Positions 24,737 through 32,488 of a stretch of DNA of 64,000 nucleotides are shown one piece after another. Both the position numbers and the translations under genes were made by a program. The stretch lies in the NCBI GenBank assembly GCA_934273635.1, contig CAKQSV010000004.1, positions 1-64,000 on the forward strand, read 5' to 3'. This stretch comes from an uncultured Alphaproteobacteria bacterium. Its GTDB lineage: Bacteria; Pseudomonadota; Alphaproteobacteria; RF32; CAG-239. Every line of letters starts with the position of its first letter. The first letter of the stretch is position 1. Below the pieces are notes generated by a model that ran no database searches, was not told the DNA's origin, and was given only the letters and a program-made list of their open reading frames with translations.

Positions 24737-25654
24737 TTATGAATTAAGCATAAATTCAGGATATCGGAGCAGTATTTTTTTAGTCTCAAAACTATCGACC
24801 AATGTTCCGACAAAGTCATAAATTCCATCGGATAAAGATACGCAGCCTTTAGTTGTTTGTACGGGAGCGGTGATTATGGTGGCTAAATTTCTTTTGATTT
24901 CAGGGGTAAGTTCTATGCGGTCGATATTAACAAGTTTATTAAGTTCTTCAAACACAATTTTATCAGCTAAGGCTCTAAAGGGTTCAATCAAGTCGTCTAC
25001 CAAAGGCATGGGGTTGGTAATAGTACAATGTTTAAGTCCAAGGTGTGGTAGTAATCCATTGCCGGAAACAGCTCTGGCAACCATAGCCCTCAGTACGGTA
25101 TAGGTATAATTAAGCAGGATGTTTGCGTCACTATTGAGACGGTCGCGCACAAAGTGTTTGCCAAGCAGTGATTTGAAATAGATAGCAGCGGCAAGGCCTT
25201 CATTGTTTTTGGCATCATTACTCAGAGTGTCACGAGATAGTTGTTTAAGTCGTTCAATATTGGGATTATCAGGAAAAAAATATTGCAATATTTGGGCTTG
25301 GTTAAATATTTTGTGCTGAACAATACTTTTCCATAAGTTTTTTTGCAGTGGTTTAGAGCAATTAATTTGCTGTCTGACTCTGGGAGCTACCAGCCAATGC
25401 CCTGTGTATGGAACTGTTATGGATAAGGGTAAATATGTTTTATCACAAAATATAATGTTACCGCCTTGTTCACAAATAGCATTGATAATATTTTTGGAAA
25501 TTACAACATTGTTGGCAGATAAAATCAAGGCCAGAATATTGTCTAAGGCAACTTCGGTTTTGATTTGCTGATCCTTGTTTTCAATTAAAATAAAACCGCG
25601 GTGTAATGAAAGCGTAAAGCCGTCGTTCATAATTTCTAAGATTTGCTTATCCAT
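24737..25654 (-). CDS. cas1: CRISPR-associated integrase Cas1
   Basis: A 305-residue type II Cas1, the integrase of spacer acquisition. The N-terminal beta domain is followed by the helical catalytic domain with the metal ligands in NNEGLAAAIYFKSLL (Glu), LGLKHCTITNPMPLVDDLIE (His, Asp) and EPFRALAD. AAAGGAG precedes the ATG. It is on the strand opposite to cas9-cas2 and points toward the array, whose transcription would follow it in the same direction. This is not the usual cas9-cas1-cas2 order. Confidence 0.95.
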   Translation of the reverse strand: MDKQILEIMNDGFTLSLHRGFILIENKDQQIKTEVALDNILALILSANNVVISKNIINAICEQGGNIIFCDKTYLPLSITVPYTGHWLVAPRVRQQINCSKPLQKNLWKSIVQHKIFNQAQILQYFFPDNPNIERLKQLSRDTLSNDAKNNEGLAAAIYFKSLLGKHFVRDRLNSDANILLNYTYTVLRAMVARAVSGNGLLPHLGLKHCTITNPMPLVDDLIEPFRALADKIVFEELNKLVNIDRIELTPEIKRNLATIITAPVQTTKGCVSLSDGIYDFVGTLVDSFETKKILLRYPEFMLNS

Positions 25655-25735
25655 ATTTTCGCTCCTTTATTTTATGTTATGTAAAAGTTGCAAAAATATC
25701 GTTAAAATATGTTAAGTTGCTTTGGAGTTCGGGCA

Positions 25736-25761
25736 CAAAAAAAAGCGCCGGAAGGGCGCTT
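25736..25761 (-). terminator. Terminator upstream of cas1
   Basis: AAGCGCC-CTTCC-GGCGCTT followed by TTTTTTT on the minus strand. It would end a transcript coming from about 25800-25990, not cas1. Confidence 0.7.
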
Positions 25762-25992
25762 GAGAAACACTCAGTGAGGCGAAGCTCAGAGAGGTTGTTA
25801 AATACTTGCTGACAAAGCTGAAAATGAGCAATATCAACGAAAACTAACACTAATTTAATTTTTTTCTAAGGTCTGTCTCTCATCATAACGCGGGTTTCTT
25901 ATATGGTTTATAAAACTTTCGTTATGAGAGAGGTGAGCCTCGATTTTGGATTAACTGGTTCATACTAAATTAAATTTTAGCGAGACAACATT

Positions 25993-26031
25993 TAAGAGTT
26001 CTTGCTGATTTGAGCAGGACTTTTGTTTTTT
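25993..26031 (+). terminator. Plus-strand terminator
   Basis: AAGAGTTCTTGCT pairs (with one bulge and some G-U) with AGCAGGACTTTT, followed by TTTTGTTTTTTG. Confidence 0.6.
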
Positions 26032-26160
26032 GTGTTCATGTTAAAGTGAATTTAGGTTTCAGTTAATTTGGTTTGTTAATCATGATAATTGTTTAATAAT
26101 TTGTTTATGAGTTGAAGATATATTAAATTTGAGGTGTTGTCAATACAAAAATAAACAAAA

Positions 26161-26177
26161 ATACAAAAATTTTGTAT
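26161..26177. promoter_or_regulatory. Operator-like palindrome before ftsK-like gene
   Basis: ATACAAAA-A-TTTTGTAT, a perfect 17-bp palindrome 37 bp before the ATG, placed where a repressor could act. Confidence 0.4.
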
Positions 26178-26213
26178 ATTTTGTGTAGAAATTGTTTTTT
26201 ATGAGGTTTTCAG

Positions 26214-27431
26214 ATGCGGAATCTTGAGGAAATTTTGGGCCATTACGGCATTAAGGGACAAATTGTGGGGCAGAATCGCGGTCCGATGTTAGAATTGATT
26301 GATTTTTTGCCTGAAAACGGTGCTAAAATCAAAAATGTGGAGTCGGTGTTGGATGACATTGCGCGAGAATTGGGCGTTGAGACAGTGCAAGTTAGTGTCA
26401 ATATCGAGGCGAACAGTTGGATTTTTGCGATTCCGGCGGTTACGATGCAGACGGTCGATTTTAAGGCTTTGTTGCGCAATGCACCGCGGATTTCGGGCGA
26501 GTTGCCGATTTGTTTGGGCGCGGATGTGCACGGTCAGCCTGTGTTTGCCGATTTGGCAAAAATGCCGCATTTGTTGGTGGGCGGTACGACCGGTTCGGGA
26601 AAATCGGTCGGGCTGAATACCTTTATTTTGTCGCTTATGGCGGCAAAACGTCCGGTTGAACTGAAATTGGTTTTGATAGACCCCAAGCGGATTGAATTTG
26701 GTGTTTATAACCGACAGAAATATATGCTGTGTCCGGTGGTGACCGAAACCGAGGCGGCCGCGCGGACACTAATGTTTTTGGTGGAAGAAATGGAGCGCCG
26801 CTACGGGGTGTTGGAGCAGTCTTGTTGTAAGAATATCAAGGATTATAACGAACAGACCGAGGGCAAAATTTTGCCTTATATTGTGTGTGTGGTTGATGAA
26901 TTTGCGGATTTGACCGCAGCTGATAAAACCATTGAAAAAAGCGTGCAGCGCTTGGCGCAAAAGGCGCGTGCTTGCGGCATCCACCTGATTTTGGCCACGC
27001 AACGTCCATCGGTTGATGTGATAACAGGCGTTCTGAAGGCTAATTTTCCGTCGCGTTTGGTCTATAAGGTGGCGAGTGTGGCGGATTCTCGCACTATTTT
27101 AGACGCTTCCGGCGCGGAAAAATTACTGGGTCGCGGCGATGCTTTGTTTTTGTCGAGCAACGGACAACTGCAAAGAGTGCACGGCGCTTATATTACCGAT
27201 GACGAGATTAAGGCTGTGTTGGAGCCGTATCGGGCGGAGGTTAAACCGTTGCCGGTGACGTCCAAGCCTCAAAGAGCAGAGGCTGAACAGCAGGAAAAAT
27301 CAGAAAGCTGGTTGATGAAAATCCTCAACTTTTGGGCATCTTTGGGCAAGCGTAAACAAAAAGCGATTGTGGATACAATTATTTATTTGTTCTTCGGTGC
27401 CGTCTCTAAGAGAAAAGGTAAGAAAAAATAA
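26214..27431 (+). CDS. Short FtsK/SpoIIIE-family DNA translocase
   Basis: A 405-residue protein holding the alpha and beta motor domains of FtsK: LEEILGHYGIKGQIVG and DDIARELG (alpha), Walker A GGTTGSGKS near residue 128, Walker B VVDEFADL near 230, and ATQRPSVDVITG near 263. The N-terminal four-helix membrane domain and the C-terminal winged-helix gamma domain, which reads KOPS in real FtsK, are both missing; a Lys-rich tail replaces gamma. It may be a soluble partner of a full-length FtsK elsewhere, or an element-derived translocase. ATGAGG precedes the ATG. Confidence 0.9.
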   Translation: MRNLEEILGHYGIKGQIVGQNRGPMLELIDFLPENGAKIKNVESVLDDIARELGVETVQVSVNIEANSWIFAIPAVTMQTVDFKALLRNAPRISGELPICLGADVHGQPVFADLAKMPHLLVGGTTGSGKSVGLNTFILSLMAAKRPVELKLVLIDPKRIEFGVYNRQKYMLCPVVTETEAAARTLMFLVEEMERRYGVLEQSCCKNIKDYNEQTEGKILPYIVCVVDEFADLTAADKTIEKSVQRLAQKARACGIHLILATQRPSVDVITGVLKANFPSRLVYKVASVADSRTILDASGAEKLLGRGDALFLSSNGQLQRVHGAYITDDEIKAVLEPYRAEVKPLPVTSKPQRAEAEQQEKSESWLMKILNFWASLGKRKQKAIVDTIIYLFFGAVSKRKGKKK

Positions 27432-27506
27432 GCAAAAGGTGATTGACTTTTGTCTAAAAATAGCGTAAAATCTGTCTCAATACATTAATTATTAACATAT
27501 TATATT

Positions 27507-28088
27507 ATGATACAAACAAATAGCAGTTTTCCTTATCAGGGAATTAAATTTGATTGGCGTCAGAACTTGAGAGACAACGGCGCATCTTTGCAGGTAGGAC
27601 AGGCGGTTTATGGTGACGGAAAAATCGTGAGCTGTGCCACGAGCGTTAAGAATCTGGTTGGCGTGGTGTTTTGCAAAACCAAAGATATTGTGGTGATTGA
27701 TTTGGGGGTTCAGCAAAAGTTGTCATGGCACGAGGCAAAAAAATTTGCCGCAGATTTTCGCAACCGCTATATTCTCCCCGGAGAGGCATGTTTGCTTAGA
27801 GCTCCGTCTTTACGTCATGGTGTGTGCCAGAGCGATTGGCAGGCTTTGAACAAGCAACTGACCCGTCTGAATTTGGATGCTTGGACTATTCCTGAAGACG
27901 GAGATGAGCCGGCGTTTTATTGGTCATCTACGGTGTTTGATGAAGAAGATGCTCGTCAAAAGAAGGAAAGTGATGTTTTGTGTGTCAGCTCTTGTAATAC
28001 GGAGGTGACCAAGCGCGGTGACTATTTTGATAGTGATGTGCGCAGTTTGGAATATGCTCGTCCAATGTTGGTGTTGCGTCTGCATTAA
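27507..28088 (+). CDS. Hypothetical protein, DUF1566-like core, no SD
   Basis: A 193-residue cytoplasmic protein. The segments LSWHEAKKFAADF, then AFYWSSTVFDEEDAR and the closing YARPMLVLRLH follow the W-A / YWSS / terminal beta pattern of DUF1566-type (Lcl-like) domains. The C-terminal part of the large secreted protein at 61439 shows the same pattern, so the two may be related (inference). A consensus promoter TTGACT-17-TAAAAT lies at about 27440-27470, then an AT-only leader ending TATATT-ATG without a Shine-Dalgarno site. A terminator follows at 28098-28138. Confidence 0.7.
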   Translation: MIQTNSSFPYQGIKFDWRQNLRDNGASLQVGQAVYGDGKIVSCATSVKNLVGVVFCKTKDIVVIDLGVQQKLSWHEAKKFAADFRNRYILPGEACLLRAPSLRHGVCQSDWQALNKQLTRLNLDAWTIPEDGDEPAFYWSSTVFDEEDARQKKESDVLCVSSCNTEVTKRGDYFDSDVRSLEYARPMLVLRLH

Positions 28089-28097
28089 ATTAAATGA

Positions 28098-28138
28098 AAA
28101 AAAACAGCTGTGTATTTGAGGTGCACGGCTGTTTTTTT
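28098..28138 (+). terminator. Terminator after the 27507 gene
   Basis: AAAAAACAGCTGTG/CACGGCTGTTTTTTT hairpin. Confidence 0.85.
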
Positions 28139-28324
28139 GTGTCCGGAAAATCCCGCGTCAGAGGCGCGGGTTCCTTTTTTGTGTTTATTATTTGTTGTTT
28201 TTTTAGCAAATATTAAGATTGTTGGGCGTATAATCGGCAAAAATGTTTTTTGTGCGACAAAATGCTTGATTCTCGGGCGGAAAAGTTGTCTCATAAATGC
28301 AGATATTCGGAGAAAAGAGGGAAA

Positions 28325-30466
28325 ATGTTAAGACAGTATGAATTGGTTGACTTGGTAAAGTCTTATGATCCTGACGCAGATGAAGACGCCCTGAACAGAG
28401 CGTATGTTTTTGCCATGAAAAAACACGGCGCGCAGTTGCGAGCCTCAGGCGACCCTTACTATTCTCATCCGGTGGAAGTTGCCGGTATTTTAACCAAATT
28501 TAAGTTGGACTCAGCCTCTATTATTGCCGGTTTGCTGCATGACACGGTGGAGGACACCGACACCACGATTGATGAAATCCGTTCGCTGTTTGGTGAACAA
28601 GTTGCTCAGTTGGTTGACGGTTTGACCAAGTTGGCTATGATTGAATTGAAGTCTAAAAACGACAAGCAAGCCGAAAACTTTAGAAAACTTTTGTTGGCGA
28701 TGTCGGAAGATATTCGAGTGTTGCTGATTAAGTTGGCTGACCGTTTGCACAATATGCGCACATTGCACTTTTTGCAAAAGCCTGAAAAGCGCGCCCGCAT
28801 TGCCCGCGAGACTTTGGATATTTATGCCCCGTTGGCCGAGCGTATCGGTATGCAGGAGGTTAAGAGCGAGTTGGAGGAAATCGCTTTTGCCGAACTGCAT
28901 AAAGAAGCGCATGATTCCATTGTGGCGCGTTTGAACTTTTTGCGTGAGAAAGACAGCAATCTGGTGCCGAAGATTATTGCTCAACTCTCTAAAGATATGG
29001 AAGAAAACGGTATTAAGGCCGTGGTTTCGGGGCGGGAGAAGACGCCGTATTCGATTTGGCGCAAAATGCAGATGAAAAACGCCTCTTTTGAGCAGTTGTC
29101 GGATATTATGGCGTTTCGGATTATTGTTGATGATATTGCCTCGTGCTATCAGGCGCTTGGTGTGGTTCACAGCAAATATCACATGGTGCCGCGCCGCTTT
29201 AAGGATTATATCTCCACGCCGAAACCCAACGGTTATCAATCTATTCATACCGGCGTTATCGGACCTGAAAATACCCGTATTGAAATCCAAATCCGCACCT
29301 TCGAAATGCACGAAGTCGGCGAGAAAGGTGTGGCTGCTCACTGGGCTTATAAGCAAGGGCAAAAAGCTGAGGGCAAGCACTATCGTTGGATACGCGAGTT
29401 GTTAGAGATTTTGGAACAGGCCTCTAATCCTGAAGAGTTTTTGGAAAACACCAAACTTGAAATGTATAACGATCAGGTGTTCTGCTTTACGCCCAAAGGC
29501 GATTTGATCGGTTTGCCGGCAAATTCTACGCCGGTGGATTTTGCCTATGCGGTGCATTCGTCGGTTGGTGATACTTGCGTCGGTGCTAAAATCAATGGTG
29601 AAATTCGGCCTCTGCGCACGGTTTTGCAAAACGGTGATCAGGTTGAAATTTTGACTTCTAAGGCGCAGCACCCGTCTACCGAGTGGGATCGTTTTGTGGT
29701 GACCGGTAAGGCTAAGGCCGCTATCAGACGTTATGTTCGCACTTATAAACGTGACCAATTTATTGTTTTGGGCAAAGAGATTTTGGAGCGGATGTTCAAA
29801 GGTGAGGCATTGGAATTTTCGGAAAAAGGTTTGGTGAACGTTTTGCCAAACTTTGAAGCCGACTCTATTGATGATGTTTTTGCCAAGGTCGGCGAGGGGT
29901 TGGTTTCTGGTTGGGATGTGCTTAAAGCCATGTATCCGGCCTACAAACAATCTAAGTTGGAAAAAGTGGTTGATAAAGTTCCGGTTTTGAAGAAAGTTAT
30001 CAAAAACAAAAAGAGCGAACCGCTTAAAATCAAAGGTTTAATTCCGGGGATGGCGGTGCATTTTGCCGGTTGTTGTCACCCGCTGCCAGGGGACAGAATT
30101 GTTGGTATTGTCACCACCGGAAAAGGTGTGGCGGTGCACACGATCGACTGTCAGTCTTTGGAGCAATATTCTAATGAGCCGGAGCGGTGGTTGGATATTG
30201 CGTGGGGTGATAATGCCGAAAGCGAGATGCACACCGGTCGCCTTAAGGTTATGTTGGCGAACGAGCCGGGGGCTTTGGCCGAACTTTCAAATTTGGTGGC
30301 GCGAGCCGGGGCGAATATTTCCAACCTCAATATCATCAACCGCACCATCAGTTATTTTGAAATTCTCTTAGACTTAGACGTTCGGGATTTGAAACACCTT
30401 ACAGACATTATAACCACCCTCAAAGGAGCGAAGGTTATATCGTATGTGGCGCGCACTAACAAATAA
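28325..30466 (+). CDS. spoT: Bifunctional (p)ppGpp synthetase/hydrolase
   Basis: A 713-residue Rel/Spo homologue that makes and degrades the alarmone (p)ppGpp. The hydrolase domain keeps HD and ED (YSHPVEVAGIL, GLLHDTVEDTDTT); the synthetase domain keeps YKDYISTPKPNGYQSIHTGV near residue 300; TGS follows near 390-450 and ACT ends the protein. Both catalytic activities thus look intact, as expected for the single alphaproteobacterial Rsh. The start at 28325 follows AGAGGG and gives MLRQYELVDLV; longer frames are unlikely. A multi-copy repeat tract follows the stop. Confidence 0.95.
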   Translation: MLRQYELVDLVKSYDPDADEDALNRAYVFAMKKHGAQLRASGDPYYSHPVEVAGILTKFKLDSASIIAGLLHDTVEDTDTTIDEIRSLFGEQVAQLVDGLTKLAMIELKSKNDKQAENFRKLLLAMSEDIRVLLIKLADRLHNMRTLHFLQKPEKRARIARETLDIYAPLAERIGMQEVKSELEEIAFAELHKEAHDSIVARLNFLREKDSNLVPKIIAQLSKDMEENGIKAVVSGREKTPYSIWRKMQMKNASFEQLSDIMAFRIIVDDIASCYQALGVVHSKYHMVPRRFKDYISTPKPNGYQSIHTGVIGPENTRIEIQIRTFEMHEVGEKGVAAHWAYKQGQKAEGKHYRWIRELLEILEQASNPEEFLENTKLEMYNDQVFCFTPKGDLIGLPANSTPVDFAYAVHSSVGDTCVGAKINGEIRPLRTVLQNGDQVEILTSKAQHPSTEWDRFVVTGKAKAAIRRYVRTYKRDQFIVLGKEILERMFKGEALEFSEKGLVNVLPNFEADSIDDVFAKVGEGLVSGWDVLKAMYPAYKQSKLEKVVDKVPVLKKVIKNKKSEPLKIKGLIPGMAVHFAGCCHPLPGDRIVGIVTTGKGVAVHTIDCQSLEQYSNEPERWLDIAWGDNAESEMHTGRLKVMLANEPGALAELSNLVARAGANISNLNIINRTISYFEILLDLDVRDLKHLTDIITTLKGAKVISYVARTNK

Positions 30467-30770
30467 AAACCTCGTCTAATGGTCTATTACTAGTTTGCCC
30501 AGTTGCTTATGTACTAATTTGTACACTGCGCAACTGGGCAAACGTCGTACTAGTCTCGTTATCCGAGGTTTTGGGTAAAAGAGTACGCTGCGCTTTTTTC
30601 TCTTTCAAATCTTACTATAAACCGCATTATCCGAGGTTTTTGTGATAATTTTACACTGCGTTCAAAAATTTCCGTCGTATTGAGCTCATTATCCGAGGTT
30701 TTTTGGCAAATTTTACACTACGCTGTTAGGATAACGTCGTACTAACCTCATTATCCGAGGTTTTTTCTTC
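30465..30770 (+). repeat. Tandem terminator-like repeats after spoT
   Basis: The segment TTATCCGAGGTTTT occurs four times (30559, 30627, 30689, 30751; periods 68, 62 and 62 bp). Preceding parts of the units share ACACTGCG and CGTCGTACTA blocks. A single AAAACCTCG at 30466-30474 can pair with any of the four copies to form alternative terminators. The first unit also contains GTTTGCCCAGTTGC/GCAACTGGGCAAAC. No gene is present. Confidence 0.75.
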
Positions 30771-30782
30771 TTTATTGCCATA

Positions 30783-30856
30783 CCAGACCACCACGCGTTC
30801 GCTCGTGGTGACGCGCGAGGAAGTGAGGGGCGCTTATAATGAGGTTTGATTAATCC
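30783..30856. repeat. REP-like palindrome
   Basis: CACCACGCG-TTCG-CTCGTGGTG stem-loop, then GC-rich sequence up to the stop of the next gene. Confidence 0.5.
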
Positions 30857-31666
30857 CTACTGTTCGTCGGCGGCGATAATACCCTTGTTGAGCAAAAATT
30901 TTGGGGTTTTGCCGTTGAAGGAATTATATTTTTTCATGAGGTCAACCGCTTCTTTATCCAATACGTCAGAAAATTTGCGGCAATGATTGTTTGAGCATTT
31001 GCCGGTTTTTTTGCACTCTTTGGCAGGGGCGGTCGGCGCTTGTTCGGCCTCTTGCTCCTTATCTTTATTCACCTTGATTTCTTCAGGGGCTTTTAAGATT
31101 TTATCTAAAATGTCTTGCGTTTCTTTAGAGCGGCGGTTGGTGTATACAATATTTTGTTTTTCCGCCGGCAGAAGCTCTAAAATCTTTTCAAGGTTAGCAA
31201 GTTGCTTGTTCTTTTTAATCAGGTTAATGTCATCTACCACCAAAATATTAATTTTGCTCAAATCTAAGCGGTTTTCCGCAACCAATTCGGTCAGCAGTTC
31301 AGGTGAACCGATAATAACGTTTGCCTCTTCATCAATGTTTTCGGCACTGTCTTTGATGGTGGCTTCGTTAATTTCGTGGTATTTATTAAAAATCGCCAAA
31401 CGGTCGGAGACAACAACCGATTGCTCAGAATCCGGCGTGATAATCAAAATGTTTTTTTTGTTGCCTGAGGCGGAAGAAATAATGTCAATCAGCGGAAAAA
31501 CATAAGACGTGGTTTTGCCGCAACGTTGCGGGGCAATGGTGAAAACATCTTTACCTTGCAAAATTGAGGGGATGACATCTGACTGAACGGTTGTCGGTTC
31601 TTTTATGCCAAATTCGTCAATGGCTTTGATAGTTTTTTCGCTAAGACCTAAATCTGTAAAATTCAT
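30857..31666 (-). CDS. Degenerate single-domain DEAD-box protein
   Basis: A 269-residue protein matching only the first RecA-like domain of DEAD-box RNA helicases. The Q-motif region (FTDLGLSEKTIKAIDEFGIKEPTTVQ) is good, but motif I is APQRCGKT instead of AQTGSGKT, motif II is VVDDIN instead of VLDEAD, and motif III is altered (YTN). The second RecA domain is absent, replaced by a short charged linker with a Cys/His cluster (CKKTGKCSNNHCRKF). It is not just a recent truncation, as it has its own promoter (TTGACT-16-TATTAT, about 31710-31737) and ribosome site. Helicase activity is doubtful. Confidence 0.82.
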   Translation of the reverse strand: MNFTDLGLSEKTIKAIDEFGIKEPTTVQSDVIPSILQGKDVFTIAPQRCGKTTSYVFPLIDIISSASGNKKNILIITPDSEQSVVVSDRLAIFNKYHEINEATIKDSAENIDEEANVIIGSPELLTELVAENRLDLSKINILVVDDINLIKKNKQLANLEKILELLPAEKQNIVYTNRRSKETQDILDKILKAPEEIKVNKDKEQEAEQAPTAPAKECKKTGKCSNNHCRKFSDVLDKEAVDLMKKYNSFNGKTPKFLLNKGIIAADEQ

Positions 31667-31755
31667 CTTCTTTCTTCTCTAATAAAAACAACAGGTAATC
31701 TTGTGCTAAATAATAGGTATTTTGTGGCAATAGTCAACCCATAATCCGCAACGGG

Positions 31756-32487
31756 TTATAATTCTTGCTGATTAAACGCATAGTTGACGGCTTTTAAAAT
31801 GTTCAAAAAGTCAGGGTTTGACGCCAAATCAATTTGGGGCGGAAAAACATTTTCAACCAAGTGGTGAATATTAAAATCATCAGCCACCAGTTGCGGGGCA
31901 AAGCGGCGGGCAAAAGCATATTGCGAGGCGTGAAACTCGGTATCGCTCGTTGTGGCGTAACCAATGCTTTGCAACAGGGCTCTTACATCATTATTGGATA
32001 CTTTGCCGGCGTCAGCCAAATCATACCACAGGCCAACACCGTTTTGCGCCAATGTCTGCCATGGAAAGGCTTTTCCAGGGTCGGGCTTGCGTGTGGGGGC
32101 GCAATCGGAGTGTCCGACAATATATTGCGGTTTAATATGATAGCGGCGGATGATGTCTTGGCCCAATTCGGTGAGGGCGGCAATTTGGTGCGGGTCATAC
32201 GGGGTTTGCCCTAACGTCAGGTGGCAAAGCTCAATGCCGATTGAGTGAGAATTAACGTCAGATTCCACGTCTCGCCAACTGCCAAAACCGCCGTGCCATG
32301 CGCGTTTATCTTCGGGGGCAACTTGTGTGATGTCGCCATTAAAGTCAATGATATAATGGCAACTCAGCTCCTCGGCACGCAAAACTTCCACCATTTCGGC
32401 GGCGGTGTGTTGGGCGGAGCAATGTATCATCAGCATATTTACGGGCGCGCGACGCTCGTTGTAAAAGGGTAAAAAACTTTCAAGCAT
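31756..32487 (-). CDS. ampD: N-acetylmuramoyl-L-alanine amidase (AmpD-like)
   Basis: A 243-residue Amidase_2 enzyme that removes the peptide from (anhydro)muropeptides in cell-wall recycling. Zinc ligands are the His in MLMIHCSAQHT, the His in HSIGIELCH region, and GHSDCAPTRKPDPG with the Asp of the C-terminal metal box. No signal peptide, so a cytoplasmic AmpD-type role fits best. A C-terminal extension of about 60 residues is beyond the usual AmpD length and may be a peptidoglycan-binding-like helical domain. It follows the djlA-like gene with one base between. Confidence 0.88.
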   Translation of the reverse strand: MLESFLPFYNERRAPVNMLMIHCSAQHTAAEMVEVLRAEELSCHYIIDFNGDITQVAPEDKRAWHGGFGSWRDVESDVNSHSIGIELCHLTLGQTPYDPHQIAALTELGQDIIRRYHIKPQYIVGHSDCAPTRKPDPGKAFPWQTLAQNGVGLWYDLADAGKVSNNDVRALLQSIGYATTSDTEFHASQYAFARRFAPQLVADDFNIHHLVENVFPPQIDLASNPDFLNILKAVNYAFNQQEL

Positions 32488-32488
32488 A

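Larger units (their letters stand above)
25655..26213. other. Intergenic region with structured RNA signals
   Basis: No gene. It holds the cas1 ribosome site; a minus-strand terminator AAGCGCC/GGCGCTT with a T-run (25736-25761); a long hairpin TCTCTCATCATAACG/CGTTATGAGAGA (25876-25932); a plus-strand terminator (25993-26031); and the palindrome ATACAAAAATTTTGTAT (26161-26177) upstream of the FtsK-like gene. One or two small RNAs may be made here. Confidence 0.5.

Noticed and set aside
25800..26031. A second tracrRNA
   Set aside because: Only faint similarity to the repeat and no tracr body; the clear tracrRNA is at 20441-20568.
30465..30770. A CRISPR array
   Set aside because: Conserved parts make up most of each unit, periods differ, and the repeated arm forms terminators; no spacer-like unique segments of equal length.
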